From NCBI GenBank assembly GCA_947095585.1, contig OX352763.1, positions 46,839,481 to 46,903,480 of the forward strand: a DNA stretch of 64,000 nucleotides. Direction: 5' to 3'. This document shows, piece by piece, positions 45,031 through 55,149 of this stretch. Numbering within the stretch: the first letter of the stretch is position 1; every line of letters begins with the position of its first letter. The translations under genes were made by a program, and so were the position numbers. The DNA is from Nephrocerus scutellatus. Taxonomy: Eukaryota > Arthropoda > Insecta > Diptera > Pipunculidae. Below the pieces are notes generated by a model. That model saw only the letters and a program-made list of their open reading frames with translations, had not been told where the DNA came from and ran no database searches.

Positions 45031-45255
45031 ATAAAGGGTGTCCCAACAAGAGCGCAGGATTAAAAGGGTGTTCCAACAAGAGCGCCGGATTTATATATGC
45101 CGCCATTTTGTCAATACGAGTTGTACGAGGATTTTTTTACATTTGTCACGTCACGCGATTTAAGAATATGGAGAAGTATTCAAGACAACAATTTTTAATT
45201 ATTAAGACCGCTGGTGCATTAAAATGCCAATTTATGAATTGCTGCGATAGGTAGA
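45031..45255 (+). mobile_element. Mariner-like 5' end with duplicated terminal repeat
   Basis: AAGGGTGTCCCAACAAGAGC at 45033 is repeated as AAGGGTGTTCCAACAAGAGC at 45064. A spacer and ATG at 45168 follow, opening MEKYSRQQFLIIKTAGALKC. The peptide resembles the first helix of a mariner-family transposase. It breaks off after 28 codons, next to the truncated BEL element. Confidence 0.45.
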
Positions 45256-45304
45256 TGGAAATTACGTTTTTGTTTTCCTTTAGGTATTTGAATAGACTTC
45301 TTAA

Positions 45305-46500
45305 TTAATTATTTGCGCCCTTAAAATTGGTACCGTTGTCGCTGTAAATGTCAGTGCAGGCGCCTCGACGTGATGAAGATCTTCGCAATGGAGCCGTGAA
45401 AGAGTCGGTGTATAAATCGCCCACTAATTCAAAGTGAACGGCTTTGGTGCTCATACATACAAACACACAAACATAGGCCTTGTGTGCCTTCTGTCCTCGC
45501 CCTCTTTTCATATAAATCTTGAACGGCCCCGCATGATCAATTCCTACTTTCAAAAATACTCTAGTTAGATTTACTCTATCATATGGTAACTCACCCATGA
45601 ATTGCTCCTGTTGTGCCGCCTTATGCCTTACACAAGTGACACAATTATGAATCACCTTATTGATCAGGATTCGTGCACCAATAACCCAATATCTCTGTTT
45701 TATTAAGGTCGATAATAACGTTGGTCCAGCATGGTGATTCCTTATATGCAGCTCTTCAATAATAAGGTATGTGAGCCGAGACCTTGTGATGATTGCCGGA
45801 TGTTTTAGCTCATAAGAAGCTGTTGACTGGTTGATTCGGCCACCTACCCTCAGTATTCCTTGTCGATCACGAAATGGATCCAACGATTTTAACTTGCTGT
45901 GTCGCCCGACTGCATGCTTATCATTTAACGCCGCAATCTCTTCTGAAAATGGATAGCCTTGATGACATGCTATGAATTTGTCAGCAGCGTTCAGTATTTC
46001 GTCTCGTTGTATAGGTAAAAGGTTTCGCTGTTGTACTGAACGTCTCATATTAGTCGTGATTCGTAGTAGCATTGCTACAATTTTGCAACATTTAAAAAAG
46101 CTGGAGTAATGTGTTAGCAGTTGGTGGTAGATATGTTGATTTTCTTGGATGACATGTGACACGATATGTTTTGGTCGAACACATGGCAATTCTTTGTGCA
46201 ACTGATACATTGCGGCTTGCTCTGGCCAATGCTCTTCTGGTTTGCTTAACCATTCAGGCCCTTTCCACCAAAGGTCAAACTCGACTAGTTTTCGTGGTGT
46301 CAATCCACGTGTAGCACAGTCCGCTGGATTTTGAGGCGATGGAACATGGTGCCAGCATGATCGCCCAATCGTAGCTAAAATCTTTGGTTCGCCACATAGG
46401 TTTCTAATGTTCTAGGATGGTGAGATAGCCAATCAAGGACTATAGTTGAGTCGGTCCACGAGATGGATTTTTCGACTTCTAATGGTAATGTTTCCTTTAT
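45305..46500 (-). pseudogene. BEL RNase H remnant and integrase, truncated
   Basis: The frame from 46303 has LWWKGPEWLSKPEEHWPEQA and a zinc-binding HIRNHHAGPTLLSTLIKQRY...CVTCVRHKA region. GIDHAGPF carries the first catalytic Asp and IYSDNGTNFKGANN the second. It stops there, so the catalytic Glu and C-terminus are lost. Upstream (46303-46500) the RNase H part is out of frame. Confidence 0.85.
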
Positions 46501-46584
46501 CAGCCGCAAGAATTTTGTTGACAGCACTGCAGCTTATAATTCCAGTTTGGGAATGGTTTGGTTTTGGCTGTTATCATGCTGGTG

Positions 46585-47831
46585 TTAATAACTATCATCT
46601 TCAACTCTGCAGTAAACTGTGGCGGATAATGCCTTCTGAGATGCGTCACAGAAAGCATGTAGCTGAATTGGTTTTGTTGTTGTCTTGAGCCAACGCGGGA
46701 TTTTAATGTTTTCGATGTCGCTGAGCTCTCTTCGTAATTTGAACCACTCAATAAGAATATGAGGTGGTAATTCCTGGTCCCAAGTTAGTTTTTCCAGCCA
46801 TAAACTCTGGAATAGGATTTTCACGGTGATGATAATTGGCGACAACCATCCGAGTGGGTCGGATATCTTAGAGGCTTCGGTTGCCATTGCAAGCCCAGTA
46901 CCTTGACGGTGGCATCGGTTTCCAAAGTTTTTGGAGCAAGTTGTTGATCTGCAATTGGCACGCAGTCGATAAAGGTTGTGTTATTTGACGCCCATTTTCT
47001 AAGATGTAACCCTGCATTGCCCAACATCGTTGTCACGTCTCGTCGTAATCTTGTAGCTTCTTCTACCGTATTGCAACCGGTCATCAGGTCATCGACGTAC
47101 ACATCTTGCTTTAGAACTGTGGATGAACTTTGGTATATCGTATAATTTTCTTCCGCGATTTTTGCTAGTACTCGAGTGGCCAGAAATGGAACAGAAGCAG
47201 TACCATAGGTGAGAGTTTTGAGTTTATAACGTTTTACTTCTTGAGTGGGCTTATCTCGCCATAATATTGTCTGATACTTAGTATCGTTTTCATCGATTAA
47301 TATCTGACAATACATTTTTTCCACATCTGCGGTGAAAACTACTGCATGTTGTCTAAAACGCACCAATATGTTATACAATGGTTGCTGTATAGTTGGGCCA
47401 ACCATCAGAGCATCGTTGAGTGAGTTTCCTGCACTCGTTTTGGCTGACGCATCAAAGACAACGCGCAGCTTCGTAGTAGCGTAGGACAATTTTGAAATTC
47501 CATGATGTGGAAGAAAACAAGTTACAGCTTCTGTATCATCATTCGTAATTTGCACCATGTGGTTCAGTTCTTCGTATTCTTTCATGAAGCTATGGTATAA
47601 GTCACTAAATTGTTGATTTTTTGTGAATTTCTTTTCCATTGCATGCAATCGACTCAACGCTAGATGATACGAACGACCTAATGGAGGCCTTGGCTTTTTA
47701 AAGGGTAGCCGAACAATATATCGGTCTTCTGAATTTCGGGTTGTGGTGTTCGCGAATATTTCTTCACATGACCTTTCTTCTTCGGTAAAATATGGTTTAA
47801 TTGGTAAGGATTCTTCTTCCCAGAACTTCAT
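46585..47831 (-). pseudogene. BEL reverse transcriptase and start of RNase H
   Basis: From 47831: FWEEESLPIKPYFTEEERSC, LRVVFDASAKTSAGNSLNDA, LMVGPTIQQPLYNILVRFRQ, VVFTADVEKMYCQILIDEND (first catalytic Asp) and VYVDDLMTGCNTVEEATRL (catalytic pair). A frameshift near 46850 follows, then ISDPLGWLSPIIITVKILFQ and LHAFCDASQKALSATVYCRV of RNase H. The RT core itself is uninterrupted over about 330 codons. Confidence 0.88.
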
Positions 47832-48365
47832 AAGGAATGGTCGATGTCAATTTCATTTAGCATAGCTAATGTACCGGAACCCGAGGTAGGTGATTTTACT
47901 GCGATAACCCATCCAACTGTCGTATTTTGTGCTATTGGTTGATCTTCCCCAATTGAAACTTATCCCTCAATAAGCATATGGAACATGTGATCGGCTCCGA
48001 TTAACACATCGATGGGTCTCGGTTTATTAAACGATGGATCTGCTAACTTTAACTTCTGTATGTGCTTCCATTTGTCAATGTTTATGTTAGCACTAGGTAT
48101 TATACTCGTGATTTGTGGTACTATCAATGCATCAACTGACATCGACTCGTTATCATGTGCCGTTAGGATGGTAATAGAGATATAACCCTTTGCTGCTCCG
48201 ACATGCGTTTTGCCCAGACCAATAATATTGAGGTTTGTGTTCCTCGGAGGCAGCTTAAGTTTTTTGGCCCATTCCTCTGTAATGAAGGACATCTGCGAAC
48301 CTGAGTCCAATAATGCATGGCATTGGTTGGTCTGGTGACCCGAACCTGCACCATCACAAAAACAG
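47832..48365 (-). pseudogene. BEL protease region
   Basis: The minus strand reads MDSGSQMSFITEEWAKKLKL (retropepsin-like D-S-G) and continues to PRPIDVLIGADHMFHMLIEG. The preceding CHALL-type residues are one frame over. Downstream, 47832-47955 is in another frame. Confidence 0.75.
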
Positions 48366-48399
48366 ATATCCAGAATTAGCTCCTAGCTAGTTCTGGTTT

Positions 48400-48670
48400 A
48401 CATCAGGTCTTTAGCATGATAGGTGCCTATTAGCTTCCCTCGTAAGTCTTCCAGAATATAGTATGCGGTGCCGCATTTTTCCCGAATTCATGATTTCAGA
48501 AATGTTGGGGGATAGTTTAGCGTTAAAACGTTTCGCAAAATTGCTTTGGGCGAAGTTTCGCCGCAGCACTTCCTGACCCACTATAAAATGTACGGGTTTT
48601 GACCGGAGGTTATAAGTTCGTGCATTCCTTTCATGGGCTTTAGTACAGTTGGTGGAGAAGATGTAAATGA
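48400..48670 (-). pseudogene. Ty3/gypsy-like integrase C-terminal tail
   Basis: The minus strand reads AHERNARTYNLRSKPVHFIV and GQEVLRRNFAQSNFAKRFNA, then KLSP. After a frame change it reads YILEDLRGKLIGTYHAKDLM with a stop. This is the SH3-like integrase end (Y-N-x-R..VG..V..R.....KL.P....Y.L.D..G...G.YHAKD). It is out of frame with the zinc-knuckle ORF and follows it without the rest of Pol, marking an internal deletion at about 48670. Confidence 0.75.
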
Positions 48671-48675
48671 AGAAA

Positions 48676-49023
48676 TTATTTCGGATGCCTGCTGGTGTAC
48701 TTGCAGACATCCTTCTGCCAGTTTTCCGGATTCGAACATTTATGGCAATTTGGTTTATAAGTATCGACTGCTCCACACCCGTAGCAGAATACTCGCCGCT
48801 GCTTTACGCATTCTTGATAACCGTGTCCCCGCTCATCACAGTTCCAACATTTGAACGGTCTTCGCTCACTCAACCGGCACTCGCGCGTGGCTGCCGTCCC
48901 TTTTTCCGTGGATAGCTCAGGTGTTCTTCTGTCGGGGGCCAATTCGGATACTAGCCGCCTCGGTGGAAAGGGTTTTGTGAAACTCGAGTGACATCGGAAA
49001 TCGTCAAAGAAATTTTTATGTCT
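48676..49023 (-). pseudogene. Gag zinc-knuckle (nucleocapsid) part, separated by a TGA
   Basis: Directly after the TGA (49024-49026) of Gag copy B the same frame stays open: RHKNFFDDFRC..., ERRPFKCWNCDERGHGYQEC (a complete CX2CX4HX4C knuckle) and CYGCGAVDTYKPNC (second knuckle with Thr where His is expected). It ends at SRHPK. It could be expressed only by readthrough of the TGA or as a separate product. More likely the TGA is a mutation. Confidence 0.7.
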
Positions 49024-50301
49024 TCAACATGCTCGACGAAGATGAGATAATGTGGTTATATCCGAATGCAACAACTCTAATCTAATATCTGGCTTCAGAT
49101 TTCTAAGCACGGTTTCTACTAGTTCGTGTTCTGACATCGCGGATTGCTGTCGGTCCGCCAAAGTCATAATCGATTCGAGAAATTGATCGAATGATTCGCG
49201 ATCGGACTGTTTTCTCTTTCTGATTGCATCTTTGATGTCATAATCCGTCCAAAAGTCGTTGTATTGCTGTTTTAAAGCACCGCAAATGTCTTGCCAAACT
49301 AAGAAACGTACGCTACGGTGGTATCGCCAATACCAGTCGCGAGCCTTTCCTTCAAATAAGACATGAATGTTTTGACACAGTGCCGGGAAGTTACCTTGAA
49401 GTGACTGTTGGGTCAAAGAGGTTACACGGTAAATAAATTTCTCTACCGTGATACCATCTCTTGATCCATCAAACTTTAGCCTCCAATTGACAATGGTCTT
49501 TGCGATAGAATCAGAATCAGCAGATGGTCTATTTGCGAATGTAGGAAGGTTATTTTCTTCATTCCAAAAATAGACTTTCTGATTGTGCCCCCGTGATCTT
49601 CTGTCACCTCCACGTACATCTGAAAAGGGCATGTCTTCAAGCCACTCTGGTTCGCTTCTCATAGGGGAGTTAGCTGGAGTGGCCGGAAAATTTGGATTAT
49701 TAAGTTTCGTAACGAAACCGGACAGTGATTCGGTAATCATCCCGCCTACTACGGAACGAATTTCTTGAATTGTACTGTCGCGATGAGCTACTAGCGCATC
49801 TTGAACCAAGTTCTGGACACGAGTAAGATCGAGGGGATTTTTATTAAGCCCCGGGTGACGATTACTAGAATGAGTGACCGATCTCTGTAGCTGTTCGTTA
49901 GATGCGAGAGTTGTCTGAGCTTCGACATTATCTGCCGGTAACAAGTTAGTCAATCTTGACCTCGAGCGGGTTGTAGGTCCGCCAGTTTTCGGAATCGCCC
50001 CTCGTTCAGTTGCGTCCACTGTTTGTGCCACAACCGCAGAAGGATTTGCTGAGGCGCCCAGAAGCTCATTCACGGGTGCCTTAACAGGTACTGAATCGCG
50101 ACCAGATATGAAAATCTCGCTTCTAAACATCGGACATGTTGTGTGCCTTTCCAGCCATGAATCTAGGCAGAGCCTATGAAACATGTGTTCACATGAAGTG
50201 ATTTCAATCATGGAGTGATCGGTTATCTCCAAGTTGCAGATCGCGCAACTAGGGTTATCCGCTATAACGGGTAAATTATCATTGCTGTGTCTCACCGCCA
50301 T
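49024..50301 (-). CDS. Retrotransposon Gag with N-terminal RING-like domain, copy B
   Basis: An open frame of 425 codons starting MAVRHSNDNLPVIADNPSC. Residues 19-59 form a RING-H2-type zinc-ligand series: C19, C22, C37, H39, H42, C45, C56. The eighth ligand expected at 59 (CPMC) is Phe (CPMF). Residues 60-240 are polar, with few motifs (TRSRSRLTNLL). Residues 245-425 resemble a Ty3-type capsid: VNWRLKFDGSRDGITVEKFI, LFEGKARDWYWRYHRSV, DAIRKRKQSDRESFDQFLES and ETVLRNLKPDIRLELLH. It ends at RRAC with TGA. It differs from copy A at one residue (Ala instead of Thr in DICGALK). RING domains usually serve ubiquitin ligases; with one ligand lost this activity is doubtful. Confidence 0.8.
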   Translation of the reverse strand: MAVRHSNDNLPVIADNPSCAICNLEITDHSMIEITSCEHMFHRLCLDSWLERHTTCPMFRSEIFISGRDSVPVKAPVNELLGASANPSAVVAQTVDATERGAIPKTGGPTTRSRSRLTNLLPADNVEAQTTLASNEQLQRSVTHSSNRHPGLNKNPLDLTRVQNLVQDALVAHRDSTIQEIRSVVGGMITESLSGFVTKLNNPNFPATPANSPMRSEPEWLEDMPFSDVRGGDRRSRGHNQKVYFWNEENNLPTFANRPSADSDSIAKTIVNWRLKFDGSRDGITVEKFIYRVTSLTQQSLQGNFPALCQNIHVLFEGKARDWYWRYHRSVRFLVWQDICGALKQQYNDFWTDYDIKDAIRKRKQSDRESFDQFLESIMTLADRQQSAMSEHELVETVLRNLKPDIRLELLHSDITTLSHLRRAC

Positions 50302-50337
50302 TATAGGGAGATATATTAAATAAAAACCCAGGGGTCT

Positions 50338-51615
50338 TCAACATGCTCGACGAAGATGAGATAATGTGGTTATATCCGAATGCAACAACTCTAATCTAAT
50401 ATCTGGCTTCAGATTTCTAAGCACGGTTTCTACTAGTTCGTGTTCTGACATCGCGGATTGCTGTCGGTCCGCCAAAGTCATAATCGATTCGAGAAATTGA
50501 TCGAATGATTCGCGATCGGACTGTTTTCTCTTTCTGATTGCATCTTTGATGTCATAATCCGTCCAAAAGTCGTTGTATTGCTGTTTTAAAGTACCGCAAA
50601 TGTCTTGCCAAACTAAGAAACGTACGCTACGGTGGTATCGCCAATACCAGTCGCGAGCCTTTCCTTCAAATAAGACATGAATGTTTTGACACAGTGCCGG
50701 GAAGTTACCTTGAAGTGACTGTTGGGTCAAAGAGGTTACACGGTAAATAAATTTCTCTACCGTGATACCATCTCTTGATCCATCAAACTTTAGCCTCCAA
50801 TTGACAATGGTCTTTGCGATAGAATCAGAATCAGCAGATGGTCTATTTGCGAATGTAGGAAGGTTATTTTCTTCATTCCAAAAATAGACTTTCTGATTGT
50901 GCCCCCGTGATCTTCTGTCACCTCCACGTACATCTGAAAAGGGCATGTCTTCAAGCCACTCTGGTTCGCTTCTCATAGGGGAGTTAGCTGGAGTGGCCGG
51001 AAAATTTGGATTATTAAGTTTCGTAACGAAACCGGACAGTGATTCGGTAATCATCCCGCCTACTACGGAACGAATTTCTTGAATTGTACTGTCGCGATGA
51101 GCTACTAGCGCATCTTGAACCAAGTTCTGGACACGAGTAAGATCGAGGGGATTTTTATTAAGCCCCGGGTGACGATTACTAGAATGAGTGACCGATCTCT
51201 GTAGCTGTTCGTTAGATGCGAGAGTTGTCTGAGCTTCGACATTATCTGCCGGTAACAAGTTAGTCAATCTTGACCTCGAGCGGGTTGTAGGTCCGCCAGT
51301 TTTCGGAATCGCCCCTCGTTCAGTTGCGTCCACTGTTTGTGCCACAACCGCAGAAGGATTTGCTGAGGCGCCCAGAAGCTCATTCACGGGTGCCTTAACA
51401 GGTACTGAATCGCGACCAGATATGAAAATCTCGCTTCTAAACATCGGACATGTTGTGTGCCTTTCCAGCCATGAATCTAGGCAGAGCCTATGAAACATGT
51501 GTTCACATGAAGTGATTTCAATCATGGAGTGATCGGTTATCTCCAAGTTGCAGATCGCGCAACTAGGGTTATCCGCTATAACGGGTAAATTATCATTGCT
51601 GTGTCTCACCGCCAT
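50338..51615 (-). CDS. Retrotransposon Gag with N-terminal RING-like domain, copy A
   Basis: The same 425-codon protein as copy B, with Thr in DICGTLK. I choose the Met at 51615 (MAVRHS), since the in-frame Met at 51669 lies outside the duplicated unit. The leader CCCCTGGGTTTTTATTTAAT is shared with copy B; upstream of it the sequence belongs to another element. The frame is uninterrupted, including the RING-like series with Cys to Phe at position 59, so that change predates the duplication. It may be the original copy or the new one; the order cannot be told. Confidence 0.8.
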   Translation of the reverse strand: MAVRHSNDNLPVIADNPSCAICNLEITDHSMIEITSCEHMFHRLCLDSWLERHTTCPMFRSEIFISGRDSVPVKAPVNELLGASANPSAVVAQTVDATERGAIPKTGGPTTRSRSRLTNLLPADNVEAQTTLASNEQLQRSVTHSSNRHPGLNKNPLDLTRVQNLVQDALVAHRDSTIQEIRSVVGGMITESLSGFVTKLNNPNFPATPANSPMRSEPEWLEDMPFSDVRGGDRRSRGHNQKVYFWNEENNLPTFANRPSADSDSIAKTIVNWRLKFDGSRDGITVEKFIYRVTSLTQQSLQGNFPALCQNIHVLFEGKARDWYWRYHRSVRFLVWQDICGTLKQQYNDFWTDYDIKDAIRKRKQSDRESFDQFLESIMTLADRQQSAMSEHELVETVLRNLKPDIRLELLHSDITTLSHLRRAC

Positions 51616-51739
51616 TATAGGGAGATATATTAAATAAAAACCCAGGGGATGTACTAAATGGTACAACAAAAATTTTGCCGCAAAAATTTGTCAGCGTGAG
51701 CATCGAAAACAGTATTGACATGATAAACAGTTTTTTTGT

Positions 51740-52735
51740 GTATTTTGGTATTAAAATGGGTAGACAAAGTTCATTGTTTGCAAGGGAAATGGCCAAAATC
51801 GATGTCTAACATGAGCAAGGTCTTTCTAATCGCGCTATAGCTTAGAAAATAAATCGAAGTCTAAAAGTTATTAATAATTATTTAAAAAATCCATTATTGT
51901 ACAGAAAAAACTATAAAGGACGTACTTCAACAGTTCTTACTGACCATGACAAGCGACTGGCTTCCAATTCTATCCAGTCTTCGAACAAGATAAGACACGA
52001 AGCTGGATTAGAAGTTAGCTGAATGACAATTAGCAGAGTTATTAAAAGTGCCAGGTACTTGAAACGCCTGAAGCTGAAGAAAAAACCACCACTCAACACT
52101 CTTCGAAAACTGCAGCGGGTCAATTTCGCACGACATGACATGGAATACCGAAGGAAGCAGTCAGTCGAACGATTGGCGAAAAGTGATATTTTCAGACGAA
52201 AAAAAGTTCAACTTAGACGGACCAGACATTTATAATTTTTATTTTCATGACCGGAGAAAAGAAAAACTGTTTTTGGATCGCCATCATAGCCTCGAGGGAG
52301 GCGTTATGGTATGGGGCGCGATATCGTTTTGTGGCACAATTGATTTAGTCTTTGTAAGCTGTAAAATGACAGCGACGTACTATAAAACTGTATTGGAAAC
52401 ATTTACCTCAGTTTCAAAATATTTTTGGACCACTGCCGAGTATTTTCCAGCAGGACAATGCACCGATTCATACAGCTGGCATTATTAAGACGTGGTTGCA
52501 AAGCCAAAATATACACCAACTACCCTGGCCACTATACTCGCCAGACCTGAACATCATTAAAAATGTATGGGGCTGGCTAGCGCGCACTGTTTATGAAGGT
52601 GGGAAACAGTATGCAAGAAAAAAGAACTTAATTGAAGGAATTAAAGCGGCCTGGGCGAATATTTCATTACATTACTTGAATTCTCTGTATGAATCCTTAA
52701 AATTTTTTGAGGTAATTCAAAATTAGGGAGGATGT
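51740..52735 (+). pseudogene. Tc3-like (Tc1/mariner) transposase, degenerate
   Basis: The plus strand carries GRQSSLFAREMAKIDV near 51757, VLTDHDKRLASNSIQSSNKI, MTISRVIKSARYLKRLKLKK and NWRKVIFSDEKKFNLDGPD (first catalytic Asp, in a second frame). After that come GGVMVWGAISFCGTIDLVFV and, after a stop at about 52488, LPWPLYSPDLNIIKNVWGWL with the catalytic third acidic region. At least three frame changes or stops. Terminal repeats were not identified. Confidence 0.8.
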
Positions 52736-52984
52736 ACAAAGTACTAAAATTATCTTGTTATCTTGTAAAAACATAAAAAAAAAGTGAATTTAAAAAACAA
52801 AACAATTGGTTTTTGTTTTTACTATTACAAATAAAGTGAGCCTATTCTACTGTTACAATAAAAAATGCACATTTGAGTGACCTCAAACAAAATTAACTCA
52901 GAAAATTCCGTTAACTTTAAGAAACCAGTTCGTACTTCTCTTAATCTCAACGGCTCAGTCTTACCTTGCCTCTCATTATTCAAA
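52736..52984. other. AT-rich spacer
   Basis: 3' flank of the Tc3-like element; no feature recognised. Confidence 0.3.
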
Positions 52985-53730
52985 ACTGTAAATGTAAATG
53001 TAGGTGTGTGTGTGTTTTATATATATATATATATATAGTGTCATAAGATTAAGATAATATAATTAAGTAACTTTAAATGTTCCTAATGCTAAGTAAATGT
53101 AGGTGTGTGTGTGTTTTATATATATATATATATATATATAGTGTTCATAAGATTAAGATAATATATTTAAGTAACATTAAATGTTCCTAGTGCTAAGTAA
53201 ATGTAGGTGTGTGTGTTTTATATAAATTGTTCATAAGATTAAGTTAATATAATTAAGTAACTTTAAATGTTCCTAATGCTAAGTAAATGTAATTGTGTGT
53301 ATGTTTTTATGCAGGTGAAGGTAAGATTTTATAGTTAAGTAACTAAGATAATGTTCATAATGGTAAGTGTAATGGTGTGTGTGTTTTTATATATATATGG
53401 TTCGTGAAGGTAAGATTTTATAATTAAGTAACTAAGATAATGTTCATAATGGTAAGTAAGTGAATTGTGTGTGTGTTTTTATATATATGGGTCGTGAAGT
53501 CAAGATATTATAATTAAGTAAATAAGATAATGTTCATAATGGTAAGTAAGTGTAATTGTATGTGTGTTTTTATATATATGGTTCGTGAAGGTAAGATATT
53601 ATAATTAAGTAAATAAGATAATGTTCATAATGGTAAGTAAGTGTAATTGCTTGTGTGTTTATATATATATATATATATATATATGGTTCGTGAAGGTAAG
53701 ATATTATAATTAAATTAAGGTTACGAAAAT
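52985..53730. repeat. Minisatellite with (TG)n and (TA)n tracts, about eight units
   Basis: Units of roughly 75-105 bp contain GTGTGTGTTTTATATATATA, then TCATAAGATTAAGATAATAT and ATTAAGTAA...ATGTTC. Starts are near 52991, 53096, 53198 and 53283, followed by a shortened variant (GGTTCGTGAAGGTAAGAT) repeated four or five times to 53700. Microsatellite tracts vary in length between units. Confidence 0.9.
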
Positions 53731-54251
53731 TTATATTGGTGGTGTTATTGAACATGTGCTTGAGTATATATATATAGTGACTGCAATTATTTATGTTGAT
53801 GGTTTATGTTAGTTGAAATACAACGAGACATGCGCTTATATATATATGTATAAAAGTAAGACGGATAACGGTTGCGGAAACTCATATGGTAGGTAAGGTA
53901 AGAGAATCAAGAACAAAGCTGATGGCTTTTCCGCGCCCCGTGCGTAGCTAGCCGGGACACGTCGAGCGGCAAATTCAATCTAATTCAATTTATAATTTGA
54001 GTTTCTAAGTACTTACGCAGAGAGGAAAAGTGAGGTTGGAGGTGGTGGCAAGGAATTTCTTTCATGCTTATCATTTTCTTGCTGCCACAATTAATCCATC
54101 GTAATCGTGGTGATCTTGAGTTTCCAACGATGGCTGATGCTGCGAATCTTGATTTGATCCTTCTCCTGACCTCGCCTTTTCCTAAATTACAAGATGATTA
54201 GCAAATATTTTGTTTAATGCAATACTTTTCAATCCCTCTAAAGAGCAATTG
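53731..54251. other. No recognised gene
   Basis: Mixed sequence with a GC-richer block at 53930-53970 and no protein motif. Confidence 0.3.
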
Positions 54252-54542
54252 TCACTCTTTCTTTTTAAATTTTCTTTTATAAAATCTTTTTACCTCTCTG
54301 CGTCTTCTGTTGGTTATTTGTTTTTCTTTTTCTTTGTTTTCGTAATTTTTTCTAATTTTTCCCAAATTTATTTTCGTCTTTATTTTTCTTCGTTTTGTTG
54401 CTAATTTTCTTGAAGGCCTTTCCGACTTGTGTGCTCGACCAGACTCCTTTTCGGAAAGAAGCAGGTTTTCATGCCATGGCCGACGAGAAGTATCGGTTCG
54501 CATCTCATAATTCATTTCCTGTGCTAAAGTGAGACGACGCAT
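54252..54542 (-). other. Lys/Arg-rich ORF of unknown nature
   Basis: 96 codons from MRRLTLAQEMNYEMRTDTS. The second half is almost entirely Lys, Arg, Asn and Glu (KRRKIKTKINLGKIRKNY). This follows from an oligo-T/C plus strand and may be chance. The first 45 residues are less biased and could be the start of an element protein. I do not recognise it. Confidence 0.15.
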
Positions 54543-55149
54543 GTTCTATTGTCGGTGGTGACAACGAACATAGTGGTTTACACGGGAATTGTGCAAGTAG
54601 AGTGACGTATGTGTTTATAGGTTGGTCCGGTGCCCGAACATGCAACATCACACAGCTTAAGTGCCAGGATAATATTTTCACGCTTAGGGTAATGTGTTAT
54701 ATTCCATTGTATTAAATATTAAATTGTTTGATACAATTTGATCGTTATTTTGTTTTTATACACTTTTATTAGTAAGTTTTTATTTTTTTTCAATTATAAT
54801 TAGGTATAATAATTTTTAGTGTAAATACACTTTTCACTATACTTCGTTTCGCCTAGGTTAGGATAGGTTGTGGTGGCTCACTTAGACTAGCAGCGCTTTG
54901 CCTAACTTTACTATTTCTTCCGTTTATACGTCCTATCACGACGAGTAGTACTTGCCGACTCGTAGGACTAAGAATTTATTCTCGTATATACAGCAAGAAA
55001 ACCTATAGTAAGACATTGAATTGAAATTAAAGAGTCCAACACATGATTTATTATAACGACGTTATTAAATAGAATCCTGGTCACACTGAGGCTTAACTCG
55101 GCTGGGAAAGCTCCGTTACACCATTCTCGAAGCCCGTTATAGATGGTGA
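54543..55149. other. No recognised gene
   Basis: AT-rich with a GC-richer part near 54850-54980. Could be the untranslated or LTR part of an unknown element; no repeat copy is visible in the window. Confidence 0.3.

Larger units (their letters stand above)
45302..48370 (-). mobile_element. Third BEL/Pao element, truncated at both ends
   Basis: Protease, RT, RNase H and integrase follow in order on the minus strand. No LTR is found. The integrase ends abruptly at about 45302 and Gag is missing beyond 48370, where Ty3-like sequence begins. It is related to, but distinct from, the outer BEL element. Confidence 0.85.
49021..51648. repeat. 1,314-bp tandem duplication of the Gag ORF
   Basis: TCTTCAACATGCTCGACGAA begins at 49021 and 50335. 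The units 49021-50334 and 50335-51648 read the same throughout, apart from one base I could find (AAGCACC at about 49278 versus AAGTACC at about 50592). Each unit holds the whole Gag ORF plus about 33 bp of leader and ends three bases past the stop codon. Confidence 0.93.
48366..51650 (-). mobile_element. Ty3/gypsy-like retrotransposon remnant with RING-Gag, duplicated
   Basis: On the minus strand: RING-Gag (copy A, 50338-51615), the same again (copy B, 49024-50301), zinc knuckles (48676-49023), then directly an integrase C-terminus (48400-48670). Protease, RT, RNase H and the integrase core are deleted. No LTR was recognised on either side; the right edge meets a Tc3-like fragment and the left edge a truncated BEL element. 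Confidence 0.75.

Noticed and set aside
52985..53730. CRISPR-like array
   Set aside because: The repeats are long, variable, without unique spacers, and consist of TG/TA microsatellites in a eukaryotic setting.
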